Source: Cryptomeria japonica
Taxonomy: Eukaryota > Streptophyta > Pinopsida > Cupressales > Cupressaceae
Reading direction: 5' to 3'
NCBI RefSeq assembly: GCF_030272615.1
Contig: NC_081407.1
Coordinates: 146,941,744-147,005,743 of the forward strand
Length of the DNA: 64,000 bases
Positions 1 through 11,072 of this stretch are shown here, piece after piece (position 1 is the stretch's first letter; every line of letters begins with the position of its first letter). Position numbers and translations under genes: made by a program. The notes under the pieces are model-generated. The model searched no databases, was not told the origin of the DNA, and saw only the letters and a program-made list of their open reading frames with translations.

Positions 1-1506
1 AAAACCATACTTTATCGTAACAATATACAACTATCATGGATTTATTATGGTATAGTAAACCTCTAAGAAAAACCACAAAATCTTGTTCTCACTAAAATTC
101 AAGATGTTATAGGGATCATACTCTTTAAAATCGTCTATAAGATTATTTAGAACCTCTTGAAAAATAGCACAGTCCATAATCATTATGATATGAGTGATAT
201 AAGGAATTATTTTTACTTCCATAAGAGATGGTTTAACTTCATATCAACTCCTTTCCTCTAGCATGAAATATTTATATTCTAAATGGGTAAGTGCAGAAAG
301 ACGGGGAGCCAAAAAGTGACCACACCAGTTTTTGGCTCACTAGAGACCATAACATGAGATAATACACTCATGTTATAACATTCTTGCTTAATAATTTATT
401 GAACTTAAAAACATAAAACACTTAGATACTTTTCATTTAAAATTGGTCCCTCAAATAAACCTAACACCTTTGAAGTGCACTAATGTTGTGGGATATCTGT
501 TTCATGAACAGTTTTTTACTAGCTCACCATCAAGATTTCATCATTATATTGTTGAGGTTGAGAAGGTAAGTATTTTAGTTTTTTTACTATCTTTTGATTA
601 AATAGATAGCTTTAATTAATTTTTTGAGTGCATTTTGATTAATTTTTAAAAATTGATAATGAACCACCAATTGATTTGAATCCTCATAGACCTATTTATG
701 AAAACCTTGTTGTATTAAAATCACAGAAAATCCTTCTAACATGTTAGACTGGATATTGTCAATTACCTCGTCAAAGTCTTATACTTTGTAATTACCCACT
801 GAGGGGACATATTCAAATGTTGTTTACTTAGGTCCTAGGTGTGACTTCTTGAAGTTAGCTATAATGGATCCATATTCACCTCACTTACTTTTAGTTACCT
901 AGGAATTTAATATTTGTGTTAGACATTTAATGTTTGTCACAAAGTATTTTTTCTTACTATATTTGACCTTACCTCTATAAGAAAGGCTCATGTACATTTG
1001 TAAGATATCCTATATCTCATATCTCAATATTCAAGAAAGCTCATTATTTTACATACTCTCTTGTGGAAGGCATCTTTATTTTTGTAGGTGATCCTAGAGT
1101 CCACAACTTCTATGAGAATCACTCAATATCCTCTTAGGATGCAAAAAATATAATAGGGAAAATAAAAAATAACAAGAGATAACTTGGGGAATTAATTAGA
1201 AGGTTGAGAGATTTGTCAACAAAAAAATTTCATAAATCTACTCTAACCACTTAAATAGAGTTGAACATCTCTCAAATAGTATTAGTGAGTGGTAAAATTA
1301 ATTTTGTCCAATAAGAGGGAATAAAAAATAAAATTTTATATAAATATATTATCTTATGACCCAATAAGAAAATTAATTCATATAATACTTTTTAAGGAAA
1401 TTCTATTATGAGTTTTTCCTCAATGAGATCTCAAATTACATTTACATGTTGTTTTTCTAGGGTAGAGGTGGGATCTTTTCATTAAACAAAATGAGGTAAC
1501 TATCTA
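1..1506. other. AT-rich intergenic sequence, no gene supported
   Basis: This stretch is AT-rich, and its open frames are short and show no recognisable domain. One short plus-strand frame around 460-574 ends in a GAGAAG/GTAAGT context that looks like an exon with a splice donor, but it matches nothing I recognise. It lies outside the left end of the K-type LTR and may be the flank of that insertion. Confidence 0.4.
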
Positions 1507-1847
1507 TGTAAAATTGTGACCCTATTGTAAACCTAGAGTCACAACCACAAAACCTTAGATCTAGAATGAAATTCAACATCGAGAATCAATGATGAACCAT
1601 CAAACATGCAAAATCATGAAATAAACCAAATGATACCTTCACACATTCAAATGGATTTGATCTTCATTGCTCTCCTATCTCCATTGATCTTGTTTTGATG
1701 GGTTGCTCTCAGGTTTGTATTCTTACACAAGAGCTCAATGAATAAGGCATGTGGTTGTGATGAGTAGGCTATAATTTTGACAGAGTATAAGTATGCTGTA
1801 AGAATAGATATTGAAACTAAGAGAAGGAAGTCTCTTTTATAGATAAC

Positions 1848-2005
1848 TGTTGCAAGGTGTGTGCCCTTGGTCTCCTTATGTTGTGCAGTGCAATGCTTGG
1901 GTTTGTGACATGGCTTAACCACCTCCTCTGGATTCTATAAGTCTAGTGGTTGTATCGTGCATTAATAGGTTGATCTTTTGGTGCAACGACAACCACACTT
2001 TAACA
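1848..2005 (+). repeat. TRIM 5' LTR
   Basis: Left terminal repeat of the miniature element, 158 bp, TGTTGCAAGG to TTTAACA. It differs from the right copy at a scatter of single bases, for example GTGTGTGCCC against GTGTGCGCCC, so the insertion is not recent. Confidence 0.9.
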
Positions 2006-2061
2006 AGTTGTATCAGAGCTTGGTCACAAGTTTAGATCCCTCGCTTCCACTGGGGGGAGAT
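2006..2061 (+). promoter_or_regulatory. TRIM interior: primer-binding site plus polypurine tract
   Basis: All 56 interior bases. The PBS-like TTGTATCAGAGC starts two bases after the LTR end, and the polypurine tract GGGGGGAGAT ends at the start of the second LTR. Both sites needed for reverse transcription are present and nothing else is. Confidence 0.85.
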
Positions 2062-2220
2062 TGTTGCAAGGTGTGCGCCCTTGGTCTCCTTGTGTTGTGC
2101 AATGCAACACTTGAGTTTGTGATATGTCTTAATTGCCTCCTATGGATTCTATAAGTCTAGTGGTTGTATCAAGCATTAATAGGTCTATCTTTTGGTGCAA
2201 TGACAACCACACTTGTAACA
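2062..2220 (+). repeat. TRIM 3' LTR
   Basis: Right terminal repeat of the miniature element, 159 bp, TGTTGCAAGG to TTGTAACA, followed by AGAAC. Confidence 0.9.
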
Positions 2221-2596
2221 AGAACACCCTAAAAAAAGAGGGTTAGGATTATGAGGTTAAAGGATAAAATGAAGGGCTATGATTGAGGAGTAGGTATTTA
2301 GAAGAACATGTCATCATGAGGATAAGAAGAAAATGGTAAATGAATAAAATTGTTTATTTAATTAATAGAGGAAAGGCCATATGAATTAAATAAATAAAAT
2401 ATTTATTTAATTTAAAAAGAAGAAACTTAGTGAATTAATTAAATAAATAAAAATACTTATTTAAATAATAGTAGAAAAGACTAATGAATTGATTAAATAA
2501 ATAAAATATTTTTTAATTAATAGAAGACATTAAGATAAAATAATTAAATAAATAATAAATATTTATTTAATCAAAGGACAATTTTAAGTGTCTACA

Positions 2597-2611
2597 TTTT
2601 GCCCCTCTTTG
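2597..2611 (-). promoter_or_regulatory. Polypurine tract of K
   Basis: Read on the minus strand this is CAAAGAGGGGCAAAA, directly followed by the LTR start TGTAGACAC. A purine run abutting a TG start is the usual plus-strand priming site upstream of a 3' LTR. The two solo LTRs of the same family have no such flank. Confidence 0.55.
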
Positions 2612-3785
2612 AGACAATGTAGTTTATCATGTTGTTTCAAAGAAGATAAATTAACTAATGTGGATATTTGTCCTTGATAGGGAACGTGATATGCTACCTC
2701 AAGAGATTGGGTAATATTTTTGAAAAAGAGTCAAACAAACTCTGAACAGAAAGAGAGGATATGGTAGAGAAAATAGTAGAAACAAGGCTAATTTGGTGAA
2801 AAATGGACCAAAAATAGGTCACAAAGGATCACAGGGACCACATAGGGTTGCCACGACCAATTAGGGTTACAATGCCTATAAATAAGAGCATGGGTGAAAG
2901 ATATCCTCATTTGTATCCATCACTTTCATAGATCAAGGCACAAAGAAGAGTAATAAAGGAGAGTAGAGTATTCAGCGAGATGGTAGAGTGGTTCCACACA
3001 TTCAAGTGTGTCTGCAGGTATGAGTAGCTAAAGGAGTATGGAGAGATAGTAAGTACACTCTTACTTTTCCCTTGCAGTGCATTTATGGTGTCTTAAATAG
3101 TGTAGAAGTTGTAGTTCCCAAATTCAACAAGGTAGGTTTAAGCTAAAACTATATGTATGCTATTTTAGGGAACGTATACAACACGAAAATGCATCTATGA
3201 CTAGTCTTACTATATCTATAATTTTTAGCATATATACATAATATAAAACTGCATTTGTGGTATTGCAACATGTATAGGGTTTTTTATCACATGTATGGTA
3301 TTGCTAGTGTGTATGATTAATATTGGGTGTATATAGTGTAAAATTGTGTGTATGTTTTAATAACACATGTATGATAAATACAAACATGTGTATGGAAACA
3401 TGAATATTTTAAAGGGCTAAGCAAGGTGAAAATATGACAAACAAATGTGATAGATAGGATAACCAATGTATTGATAGAATCTGGTGGTTGCCCCAGTAGG
3501 ATAAGCTAAATAGTAGCTGATGAAGCTAATATAACTAATAAAGCTGCTAGATAGGATAAAGTTGATAAAGCTTGTTAGGATTAAGAATTCTAATAAAGCT
3601 ACTACTGATGCGATTATTTTGTGATTACAAGCCAATTTAGTCTCATTGGATTCAAGGGAGAGGCTTCCATAGACTCATATGTTGACACTATAACTTTTAG
3701 TGGATTAACATGTAATACTAAGGACACTAGGATTATGGTATGTGATATTTATTCCCAAGATAGGGACAAATTTCTTTTTGCACTA
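2612..3785 (+). other. Non-coding leader region upstream of the PMD frame
   Basis: No protein match is visible. The stretch holds a TATA-like box (2876-2883), and further on a GTCTGCAG/GTATGAG junction near 3017 and a TTTCCCTTGCAG acceptor-like site near 3078 that could bound a small intron. Its position just upstream of the plus-strand PMD frame fits a promoter and 5' UTR for an antisense transcript in K. That reading is inference only. Confidence 0.3.
2876..2883 (+). promoter_or_regulatory. Candidate TATA box for the antisense PMD transcript
   Basis: CTATAAAT sits in a GC-richer context (CAATGCCTATAAATAAGAG), with purine-rich transcribed-looking sequence about 30-60 bases downstream. It is the best TATA match between the K LTR and the PMD frame, and it is on the PMD strand. 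Confidence 0.4.
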
Positions 3786-4300
3786 GTTGACTGATGGACA
3801 TCAAGACTAGTTAATTTCACTTACTAATGAGGGAGATGTTCATCACTTTAGAGGATGTCTACTAGATTCTCCACATTCAAATCCATGGAGAGCTATTGGT
3901 ATATGATATGGATGGAGATGTAGATGTCTATGTTGGGTGTTTGATGATGAGGATCTGGAGATCTGAGGGGGATGTGTTAGTTGGGATAAGATGATAGAGT
4001 CTAGTGAGGTACTACCAATGATGTTAGGTGGGATCTTGACCAGATACATCTATCCTGACATGATGACTCATGGGCTATTAGTTGGTTGGGGTTGAGCAAT
4101 GGAGATGATGCTAATAGGGGATGCAGTTCGCATGAAGTCCATGTCTATTAGCTCACTTGTACTATGAACTTCATTAATTTGTTTATCTAGGTGGATGTGG
4201 GTTACCAACATGAGTCACACCACTACATATTTAGGCATATGAACACATTGCAGTACTTAGGCAAGTGTGTTATAGGTGTCATCAACTCTATGTACATATG
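3786..4300 (+). pseudogene. Plant mobile domain (PMD) protein, N-terminal half, broken
   Basis: The reading around 3810-3900, FHLLMREMFITLEDVY then ILHIQIHGELLVYD, matches the hallmark opening of the plant mobile domain (F-H-x-P-x-G-E-M-T-x-T-L-x-D-V, then L-x-I-x-G-E). Further on, at 4150-4260, come CLLAHLYYELH and LHI(stop)AYEHIAVLR, the later PMD block with LAHLYREL and the conserved W-A-x-E-x-I (W lost to a stop). PMD proteins such as MAIN and MAIL1 act in gene expression and TE silencing in Arabidopsis, but many PMD copies are carried by transposons. This copy has several in-frame stops and at least one frame change. It is cut at 4300 by element H and resumes at 13218. Confidence 0.75.
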
Positions 4301-4304
4301 TATA

Positions 4305-5315
4305 TGCAGTGTCGTAAATTACACCTTGTGTAATTCTATGCTACATAAGCACGCCCACTTTACACCGATTAGAGATCTCCTTGACTGCCTTGTCCCTTTT
4401 TCCATCTCACTTGCCACATCAGTCTCCACCTTATCCTTTTGTTGACCCTGCTGATTATTTGACTCATAGACACTAGCATGTTGTAGAGATGTACATGTAT
4501 TGTGCTAGCATTGCACAAATTTGGCAGTCTGAAGGTGGTCATTTGAGCATTACATCTATGCCTTTATCCTTATAATGCTTCTATGTGCATCCACCGACAT
4601 CCACTTATATTCTCTCTTCGAGCTCATTTTGCCTATCAAGTTGCTCATTTGATCTCACAACTTGCTTCTCTAACTTTCTCCTTGGATTTACGATTGCTCA
4701 TACTTATTTTGAAAGATCACTTTTGTTGTATACTTGGATCTCACATGTTGCTACCATTGTTATGCTTTGAGGAGGACCGACTTCTTCTCCATCCAACGAA
4801 ATTCTCACTTAGGGTGTGCAAGGGGAGTCATCTTCTTCCTCTTCCTTTTTTTATCTCCATAGTATATTATCTATTATTACTGATATATCTTTTATCTACT
4901 ATTTCCACTATTATTGCATCTATCTATCAAGGTTTTTTATGGAGGTGGAAACACCAAAGCGAGGGTATGACTATGGTAGGCCTCTAAAACGTAGTCACAA
5001 CCTTTTATCTCAATTCACCTTGTGTGCAGTTTGTCTAGTAGATTCGAGGAGCTAGATAGAGACTTCAAGCCTTGATCAGTTATGAGATTTCATCTCTTTC
5101 CTCTTCCCTTTCACTATTTCATAGATAACGATATTTTCTTTTCTACATCATTTTTCACTTCATTTCTATTATTTAGGTATGTTTCTATCATAATCCATCC
5201 TCTGTATGGACTCTATGACTCTGTCTGTATAGGATGCTACTATGTCGTGCTAATTAGTGAGTCCCCGATTGGTGTTCACCCACTTGTCAGAGTGGTTCAC
5301 CTTTTTCTGTGTACA
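4305..5315 (+). repeat. H 5' LTR
   Basis: About 1.0 kb. It is colinear with 10477-13212 once the two solo LTRs are removed. It matches at TCTATGCTACATAAGCAC, TCTCCTTGGATTTAC and GTGAGTCCCCGATTGGTG. It lacks about 140 bp present at roughly 12205-12350 in the 3' copy. It also keeps the empty sites for both solo LTRs, near 4861-4875 and at TAATTAGTGAGTCC near 5257. Confidence 0.85.
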
Positions 5316-6249
5316 TTTTGGTGAACCTAACATGAAAGATATTTTGTATTTCTTCCTCACTCCTTTTGACTTATCAATGTGATGCTTGTTTATGAGCTTC
5401 ATGACCCAAACAACTACTGGATTTTTTGTAAGAATAAATTTTAGAAAGAGAATCCCTCCAGATTGTTAAAGTCCAACTTTGTTAGGGCTGATGTTCATGG
5501 ACTTATTAGACCTAAATGATCTCTTCCCTTCTAAACTTATCAAAAGAATTATGGGGGGTTTTTCTACACATAATTTATAAAATAGTACCCCTACAAATAG
5601 CCCCCCCAATCTCCACCTATTTTTTATCATAAATCTACTCTTGAGGTTCCGTTCAATCAAGTTCATATTGTGGAGAGAAACTTGGAGAACTTTGAAGGTT
5701 TCATTAAGTAATAAAATATCCTTCCTCATGCCATTTCTATTATTCATCATTTGAGATATATGCTAATATCAAATAAGAAGGTACTAGAAATTTTAAGGTC
5801 TATTTCTATGATCGTTTAAAATCATGTACCACTCGCTAATGTCATCATCTAGGACGTTCAATCTGGCACTAGTTGCCCACAAATTGGTGTCGATATCTCT
5901 CAAGAAATGATTCATATGTTGAATACTAAACCTACTACTAATCTATTTGTTAGTGGATATACGGTACCTAAAGTTAATGTCTCACACATTCCCTTTGGGT
6001 ATACTAGGATAGAAACGACCACTATTATTTTTGGACCTACTATTAGATCTGGTGGTGGCAGTGGCCATAGTTTTGGCGGTGGTGGTGGAGGTGGTACTGC
6101 TCTACCTCCACTTCTACCTCCACCTCCTTCGCTGCATAATCCAATGCTTAGCACCATATTGCAAAATATGGGACAATTATAGCAGTATCTTACTAACCTA
6201 GCATCTTCTTCTAATCAGCCATCTCTTCCTGCTTGTTATCATTGTATCC
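5316..6249 (+). other. H leader and Gly/Pro-rich N-terminal gag remnant
   Basis: After the LTR end, TTTTGGTGAACCTAACATG may be the primer-binding site, but I cannot name the tRNA. It is not the initiator Met site used by the other elements. From about 5900 a plus frame runs into a GGTGGTGG/CTACCTCC low-complexity stretch (Gly run then Pro run), which could be a linker in gag. The run is open on both strands for compositional reasons only. Confidence 0.4.
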
Positions 6250-7329
6250 CCTTTTGATATGACTATTATAAATTTGATCACCTCTCAAGGAGTTAAATCT
6301 CTAAAATTTGATTGATATAGTGGAGAAGGAGATCCAAATGTGCACATAAACACTTTCATGATCATTTGTAGTGATTACCATAATCTATATTTTGTGCTAC
6401 TTAAGTTGTTCTCTTGGTCTCTCAAAGGAACCACGTTAGAATGGTATAGTTCACTGCCTAATTATTCCATTTATTTGTTTGATTAGTTTATGGATGCTTT
6501 TTGTATGAGGTTTCAAGAAAAGATTGGAAGCCAGGTCACCATAGCTGGCCTGGTTGATTGTAAGGAAAATCCCAATGAAAAAGTTATGGAGTTTATCTCT
6601 TGATATCAATCCATTTCCACCAAGATCCCTTTTACCTTACTAAGTAGTGATTTATAGGGAATTTTTATTGAGAATCCACAACCAGAACTAAGGGAGAAAT
6701 TGGTTTTAAATCATTATTCAAATTTCACCAATTTATGCACTACACTCACTAATTATCAACACATGATGAATTAGTTTGGGGAATCTTCCTCAATCTCCCA
6801 TAGAGACTCTTTTGGATAAGGATCTAAAAAGAACAAGGCAGTGGTGAATGTGTTCTTGGTCCCTCAAGTTGCTTAGAAATCTACATAGGAGCTATCGCAA
6901 AATTATATTTTGACAAAGTTCACCGGCTCCTACTTAATCATCATGCATAAACTATTGAAAGACATTCTCATAACTCTCCTTGAGATTCAACCGCTATCCA
7001 ATAGTAGACCATATCCTATATGGTATGATGGCTCAAAATTTTGTCATTACCATTATGTGCCTAGACATGATATTAAGTATTTTATCCATCTTATACATTT
7101 GGTCCAAGACCATATAGATAGCGGTTCCATCTGGGTTAATGAGTGTAAGAAAAATGCTAATAATTTTGTAGATAAGATGAATATTGAATTACATATTTAC
7201 ATTGATCCTTTTCTGCATCATCAAACCCCAAGTTGGGTGGTGGCCCCTTTGTCAGTATGGTCACTATCACTCCTATCTTTCCCCCTAGCCAGAAGGTGCA
7301 AAACAAAGAACTATCATTCACACCTCTGA
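6250..7329 (+). pseudogene. gag: H gag (Gypsy, Tat-like), interrupted
   Basis: One frame reads KFD(stop)YSGEGDPNVHINTF, then LKGTTLEWYSSLPN and later NYQHMMN. This is the Retrotrans_gag layout (F-x-G-x-x-D-P, then L-x-G-x-A-x-x-W-Y-x-x-L). At 7035-7130 it reads CHYHYVPRHDIKYFIHLIH, which corresponds to the short CxxHxxxGHxTxxC motif of Tat-lineage gag with G and the last C replaced. Five or more in-frame stops interrupt it. It forms nucleocapsid in an active element. Assignment to gag is firm; the Tat affinity is inferred from that motif. Confidence 0.7.
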
Positions 7330-7640
7330 AAGCCCCTTATAGTGGGGAGCCTACTCTATTGTATGTGTTGACTAAGATCAACAATTACAGTGTAACATGT
7401 GTGATGGTAGATCCCACATGCCAAGTTGATTTTATTACAAAGGAAGATTTATTCATTAATGGCTACCATAGGACGAGATATGATGATTGTCATGCCTTTT
7501 TCTGTACACATGATGGGCTTTCCATTCCACCTCTCAATAATTCAACTTTGATGGTCCTTGAGGGACCCAAATCTATCTGCACCACCTTTGACGTTATTCC
7601 TAAATTGGACTTGTTCCAAGTTAAGCTAGTTATCCCCTAG
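7233..7640 (+). pseudogene. H aspartic protease-like region
   Basis: In the next frame, overlapping the end of gag by about 100 bases, the text FTPLKAPYSGEPTLL leads to VTCVMVDPTCQVDFITKEDL. It has the position and spacing of a retropepsin active site, but the D-S/T-G triad is read as D-P-T, so it would not be catalytic. The following hydrophobic stretch IPPLNNSTLMVLEG fits the protease flap region. The call rests on location and shape, not on a clean motif. Confidence 0.5.
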
Positions 7641-10476
7641 CTAATCTCCATGAAGCAGTGCCCTCGGTTGTCCATAAATGTCTAAAGTTTCCTCACAAGG
7701 GAACTATACACATTGTTTAGGATACTAGATTTAAGCCACTGATTTCCCATGGGGTTTTTTTCATTAGACCATTTTTGGCCCACTCCAATTGGGCCCATGA
7801 CTCCCCATGGAGATTTTCTATGTAAAGAATTCTATAAATATAAGATTGGAGAGTTAGCTTCTTCATCAGCTCAACATGCATTCTCCTTACCTCCTCCTAC
7901 ACCCATCACCACTCAGTCTATTCATGTGATGTAGTAGGTAGTACCTTATGCCCCTTCCTCACTGGGGGCTAAGGTTAAAACCTATTCCTTGGAGTAGACC
8001 TCTTCACCCACCTAGGACCACATAGCCTCTAGTGGCACCTTCCATTATTATTTTTGAATCTGATACAAGAAAAGAAAAGGAACTCATGCTTCCACGGTCC
8101 ACATCTCAACCTCCTATGGAGCTTTCCATCCTTGGTGACATCTCTCATCCTTCCCGGTATGACAAGGGTAGGCATTCATCTCGCTTTTGTTCATCTCCAC
8201 TAGCTCCCACATTACAACTTCCAATGGTGCTCCTTGTTCCTTTGACTGCTCCTCAAAAAAATGAGGAAGGGAACTTGTAGCTGTGGATGTGAGACCTATG
8301 CCAAATGTACCTCTTGCTTCACCGATTGAGCCTTCTCCTTTGTCAAGTCTGACTTTGGAGGCCTCTTGCGTGGAGCAGGATGCTAGTGAACTTCCCCAAG
8401 CTTCTATTCCTGGACCCCATTTATGTTATAATCAGTGAGCACAAGCTCATCATTGGTGCATGATGACCCATGAGAGTGAATTTGCTTCAAATTTTTTGAG
8501 TGAATTAATGGTGTCTATCCCTACCACTTTTGTGCCCCCTTCCAAGTCTACAGATCTTGCTCCTACTTCATCCTTTGTCTTGTTCCTATCCATTCTAGGG
8601 ACTATTGAAGAGCCTTACCCTAAATGGGTGCAGTTTTTCATCTCCCCTTCTTTGGAGCCTCCCTTGATCATCTCCTTGCCAAATATTACTCCATTTTCCT
8701 AGCCTACAAATATGCTTCATAAACAAGCATTTCCTAGTGTAGCCTTCTCTGCTACATCCACTTCATAGCCGCCTCTACATTAAAGTTTTCTTGAGGTACT
8801 CAAACTAGCTACTATTGATCTGAGGTCTTCACCTCCACAAAAACCAAAGTGGAAGTTTGAGTAGAGCCTCATGCTTGATTTTCACTACTAGAAGTCAACT
8901 CTAGTGCCTTTAGTTCTATCTCTTTGTCTCTTTCTATTTTAGTTTCATTTTTTGCTTCTATTTGCTTTGTTGAGGAGGTTTCGCCTTCTTCGAATTTTGT
9001 TTCTGTCTCTCTTTCAGAGGTTGGAAATGTAGTTGTTGTTCCACCACCTCAAGATGAGTCACTCACCTCTTCTGATGATAGGTTCTTGTTCGATTCCTTA
9101 GAGGATATCTCAACATTGTTGATGATCTTTACATGATTGTTGACTCTCTCCTCCTAGGGGCTCTTGCATAAAAATATGGAAGTTGCCTTATCTTCAACTC
9201 TTGTTACTGGTGTTTTCACTAGCACTACCCTTGTAGTTGTCCCCCTACGTTATTGACCTCCCTCCTCGTATGATCAAGATTGGGACGATAGTGTCCTATT
9301 GGTGGATGACTTCTAGATTTGTTCCTCTTTATTTATCTTTTAGATTAAAGTGTACCTATCTATGTTCCATCATATTTTATTTATATGTTTGTTCCCTCTT
9401 GAAGGACCCAAGTCACTACATTGGTACTTGGAAATAGGAGGTTGTTTATATATATATTGCATGTTCTCTTGAAGGACCTAATTCACTTAATAGGTTCTTG
9501 AAAACAAGGTATTTTTTTTCGTAATATTCTTCTATTTATTAATCACCCTTCTTTTGTTTGTCGTATATGTATTTTCTATATTGAGGACAATGCAAAGTGT
9601 TGGGGACATTTAGGCTCTCTTTCATGTTGACCCAATTTTTATTTTCTCTTTTTCTTCATGTGCCTTCTTCCTATGATCCATAAATTTTAGTACCATGATG
9701 AAACACCCATACGTAGCTATATATCATCTCATTTTCTTGATATGGGTTATGAAGCTGAATTAGAGGATCCCCCTATGCCCTTGTGCTTTTGTTGATGTTG
9801 TAGGTGATATGTGTCATCTCTTGCAAGGTGGAATTCCATGAAAAACTCATGTTATGTTTATGTGAAACATCCCTTCTCCTTAGAATGACATGTGTCTCAC
9901 ACATACCATTCTAAGGGGGGACCTCCCATACTTTCATACTTCTTTATTTCTGCATTTAACTTCCTACCCATATTGGAAATATTTATTATCATGTTTGCCT
10001 ATTATTGGGGTCCAAACAACTTGATCTAAGGTTGTCCTATCATATGACTATCTAGCATAACTTGCCACCCATACCAATGAATTCTATAAACCATTATCTC
10101 ATTTTCCTTGGTGGGGCCAAAGCATTGGATCTTATTGCCTTATGTGGGGATCAATCCACTCTATCTAAGATCACCCTATCATATGGCTATCTAGCATAAC
10201 TTGATACCCATACCAATGAAATCTATTTATCTTTTTATCATTATCTATTATCTCAATTCCTATTATATCATGTTATTCACTTTTTCATCTAACATGTTTG
10301 TCTATAGCTAACATATTTTTGATGGAACAAACCAGCAACATCTTTTCAAAGATTCGCAACACTTCCCTATGGGAATCTCCACATGGGTAGAGGATTCTTC
10401 TTCCCCTTCCTATTTCATTAATCTCTACTTTAGCTTGCATCTTGATAATAATATACTCGCTAAAGTGGGGGCATAA
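7641..10476 (+). other. H post-protease region, no pol detected
   Basis: This holds Ser/Pro/Thr-rich short frames (8032-8280, 8460-8702, 8924-9136) with frequent stops, then AT-rich non-coding sequence. I looked for the RT box (Y/F-x-D-D), RNase H Asp box and integrase HHCC or D-D-E motifs in the forward frames and saw none. Two near-identical segments (around 10010-10080 and 10130-10210), containing CTATCATATG-CTATCTAGCATAACTTG, form a local direct repeat of about 70 bp with a roughly 125-bp period. Confidence 0.5.
10462..10476 (+). promoter_or_regulatory. H polypurine tract
   Basis: AAAGTGGGGGCATAA immediately precedes the 3' LTR start TGTAGTGTC. The form is typical of plant Gypsy elements. 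Confidence 0.75.
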
Positions 10477-11072
10477 TGTAGTGTCATAAATTACACCCCA
10501 TATAATTCTATGCTACATAAGCACCTTTAGTTTGCATTGATTAGAGATTTCCTTGAACACCTTGTCCTTTTGTCCATCTCACTTGCCTCATCAGCCTTTG
10601 CCTTGTCATTTTCCCAACCTTTCTAATTGTTCGACTTGTAGACACTAGCACACCATGAAGACGTCTACACACCACGCTAGCATCCCATGAATTTGGTAGT
10701 TTGAAGGTGGCCATTTGAGTGATACGCCTATGCCTAGAAGATGCTTTTGTAATGCCTCTGTGTTCATCCATTAGCATTCTCTTTCATCTAGCATGCTTAT
10801 CTTCCCTCTTAGAGCTCATTTTTCCTCTCTTGTTGCTCATTCAATCTCATGACTTGCTTCTCTAACTTTCTCCTTGGATTTACACTTGCTCATGATCATT
10901 TTGGAAGCTCTCTTTTGTTGTATACTTAGCTCTCACGTGTTGCTACCAGTGTCATGCTTTGAGGAAGGTTGAATTCTTCTTCTTCTCCATCCAACAAACT
11001 TCTCGATTTGGGTGCGGAAGGGGAGTTTTCTTCTTCCACTTCCATTTGTTATCTCCATAGCATATTATCTAT

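Larger units (their letters stand above)
1848..2220 (+). mobile_element. Miniature LTR retrotransposon (TRIM/SMART-like), 373 bp
   Basis: Two direct repeats of 158 and 159 bp (1848-2005 and 2062-2220) begin TGTTGCAAGG and end TAACA. Between them are only 56 bases. These hold TTGTATCAGAGC (2008-2019), one mismatch from the initiator tRNA-Met primer-binding site, and the purine tract TGGGGGGAGAT just before the second repeat. This is the minimal LTR-element plan with no coding capacity, so it would need enzymes from another element. Flanks ATAAC (1843-1847) and AGAAC (2221-2225) agree at 4 of 5 bases, as for a decayed TSD. The plus-strand reading is set by the PBS and PPT order. Confidence 0.9.
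1507..2596 (-). repeat. 3' LTR of K (S-family LTR), split by a TRIM
   Basis: From about 1550 this LTR aligns by eye with the two S-family solo LTRs at 11073-11835 and 12365-13152. Shared features are the CAACCACAAAACC stretch, the sentence CTATCTCCATTGATCTTGTTT, a block of AATTAAATAAATA/TTTATTTAATT palindromes, and the end GTGTCTACA. The sense strand is minus, with start TGTAGACAC at 2596 and TATA box TATAAAAGAGA around 1833-1843. The 373-bp TRIM sits just beside that TATA box. The left boundary near 1507 is uncertain because the first 40-50 bases have diverged. A purine tract directly upstream of the sense start argues for a 3' LTR rather than a solo LTR. Confidence 0.65.

Noticed and set aside
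2340-2590. Regularly spaced AT palindromes resembling a CRISPR array
   Set aside because: Units are AT palindromes with unequal short spacers inside an LTR in a plant genome; they recur in other LTR copies.
4191-5324. Several plus-strand frames at 4191-5324
   Set aside because: They lie in the H 5' LTR or straddle its junction with the PMD frame, and the corresponding 3' LTR does not conserve them.
5907-6182. Gly-rich frame on plus and Pro-rich frame on minus (5912-6157)
   Set aside because: Both come from the same GGTGGT/CTACCT low-complexity run. Only the plus strand is consistent with the H gag leader, and neither is an independent gene.
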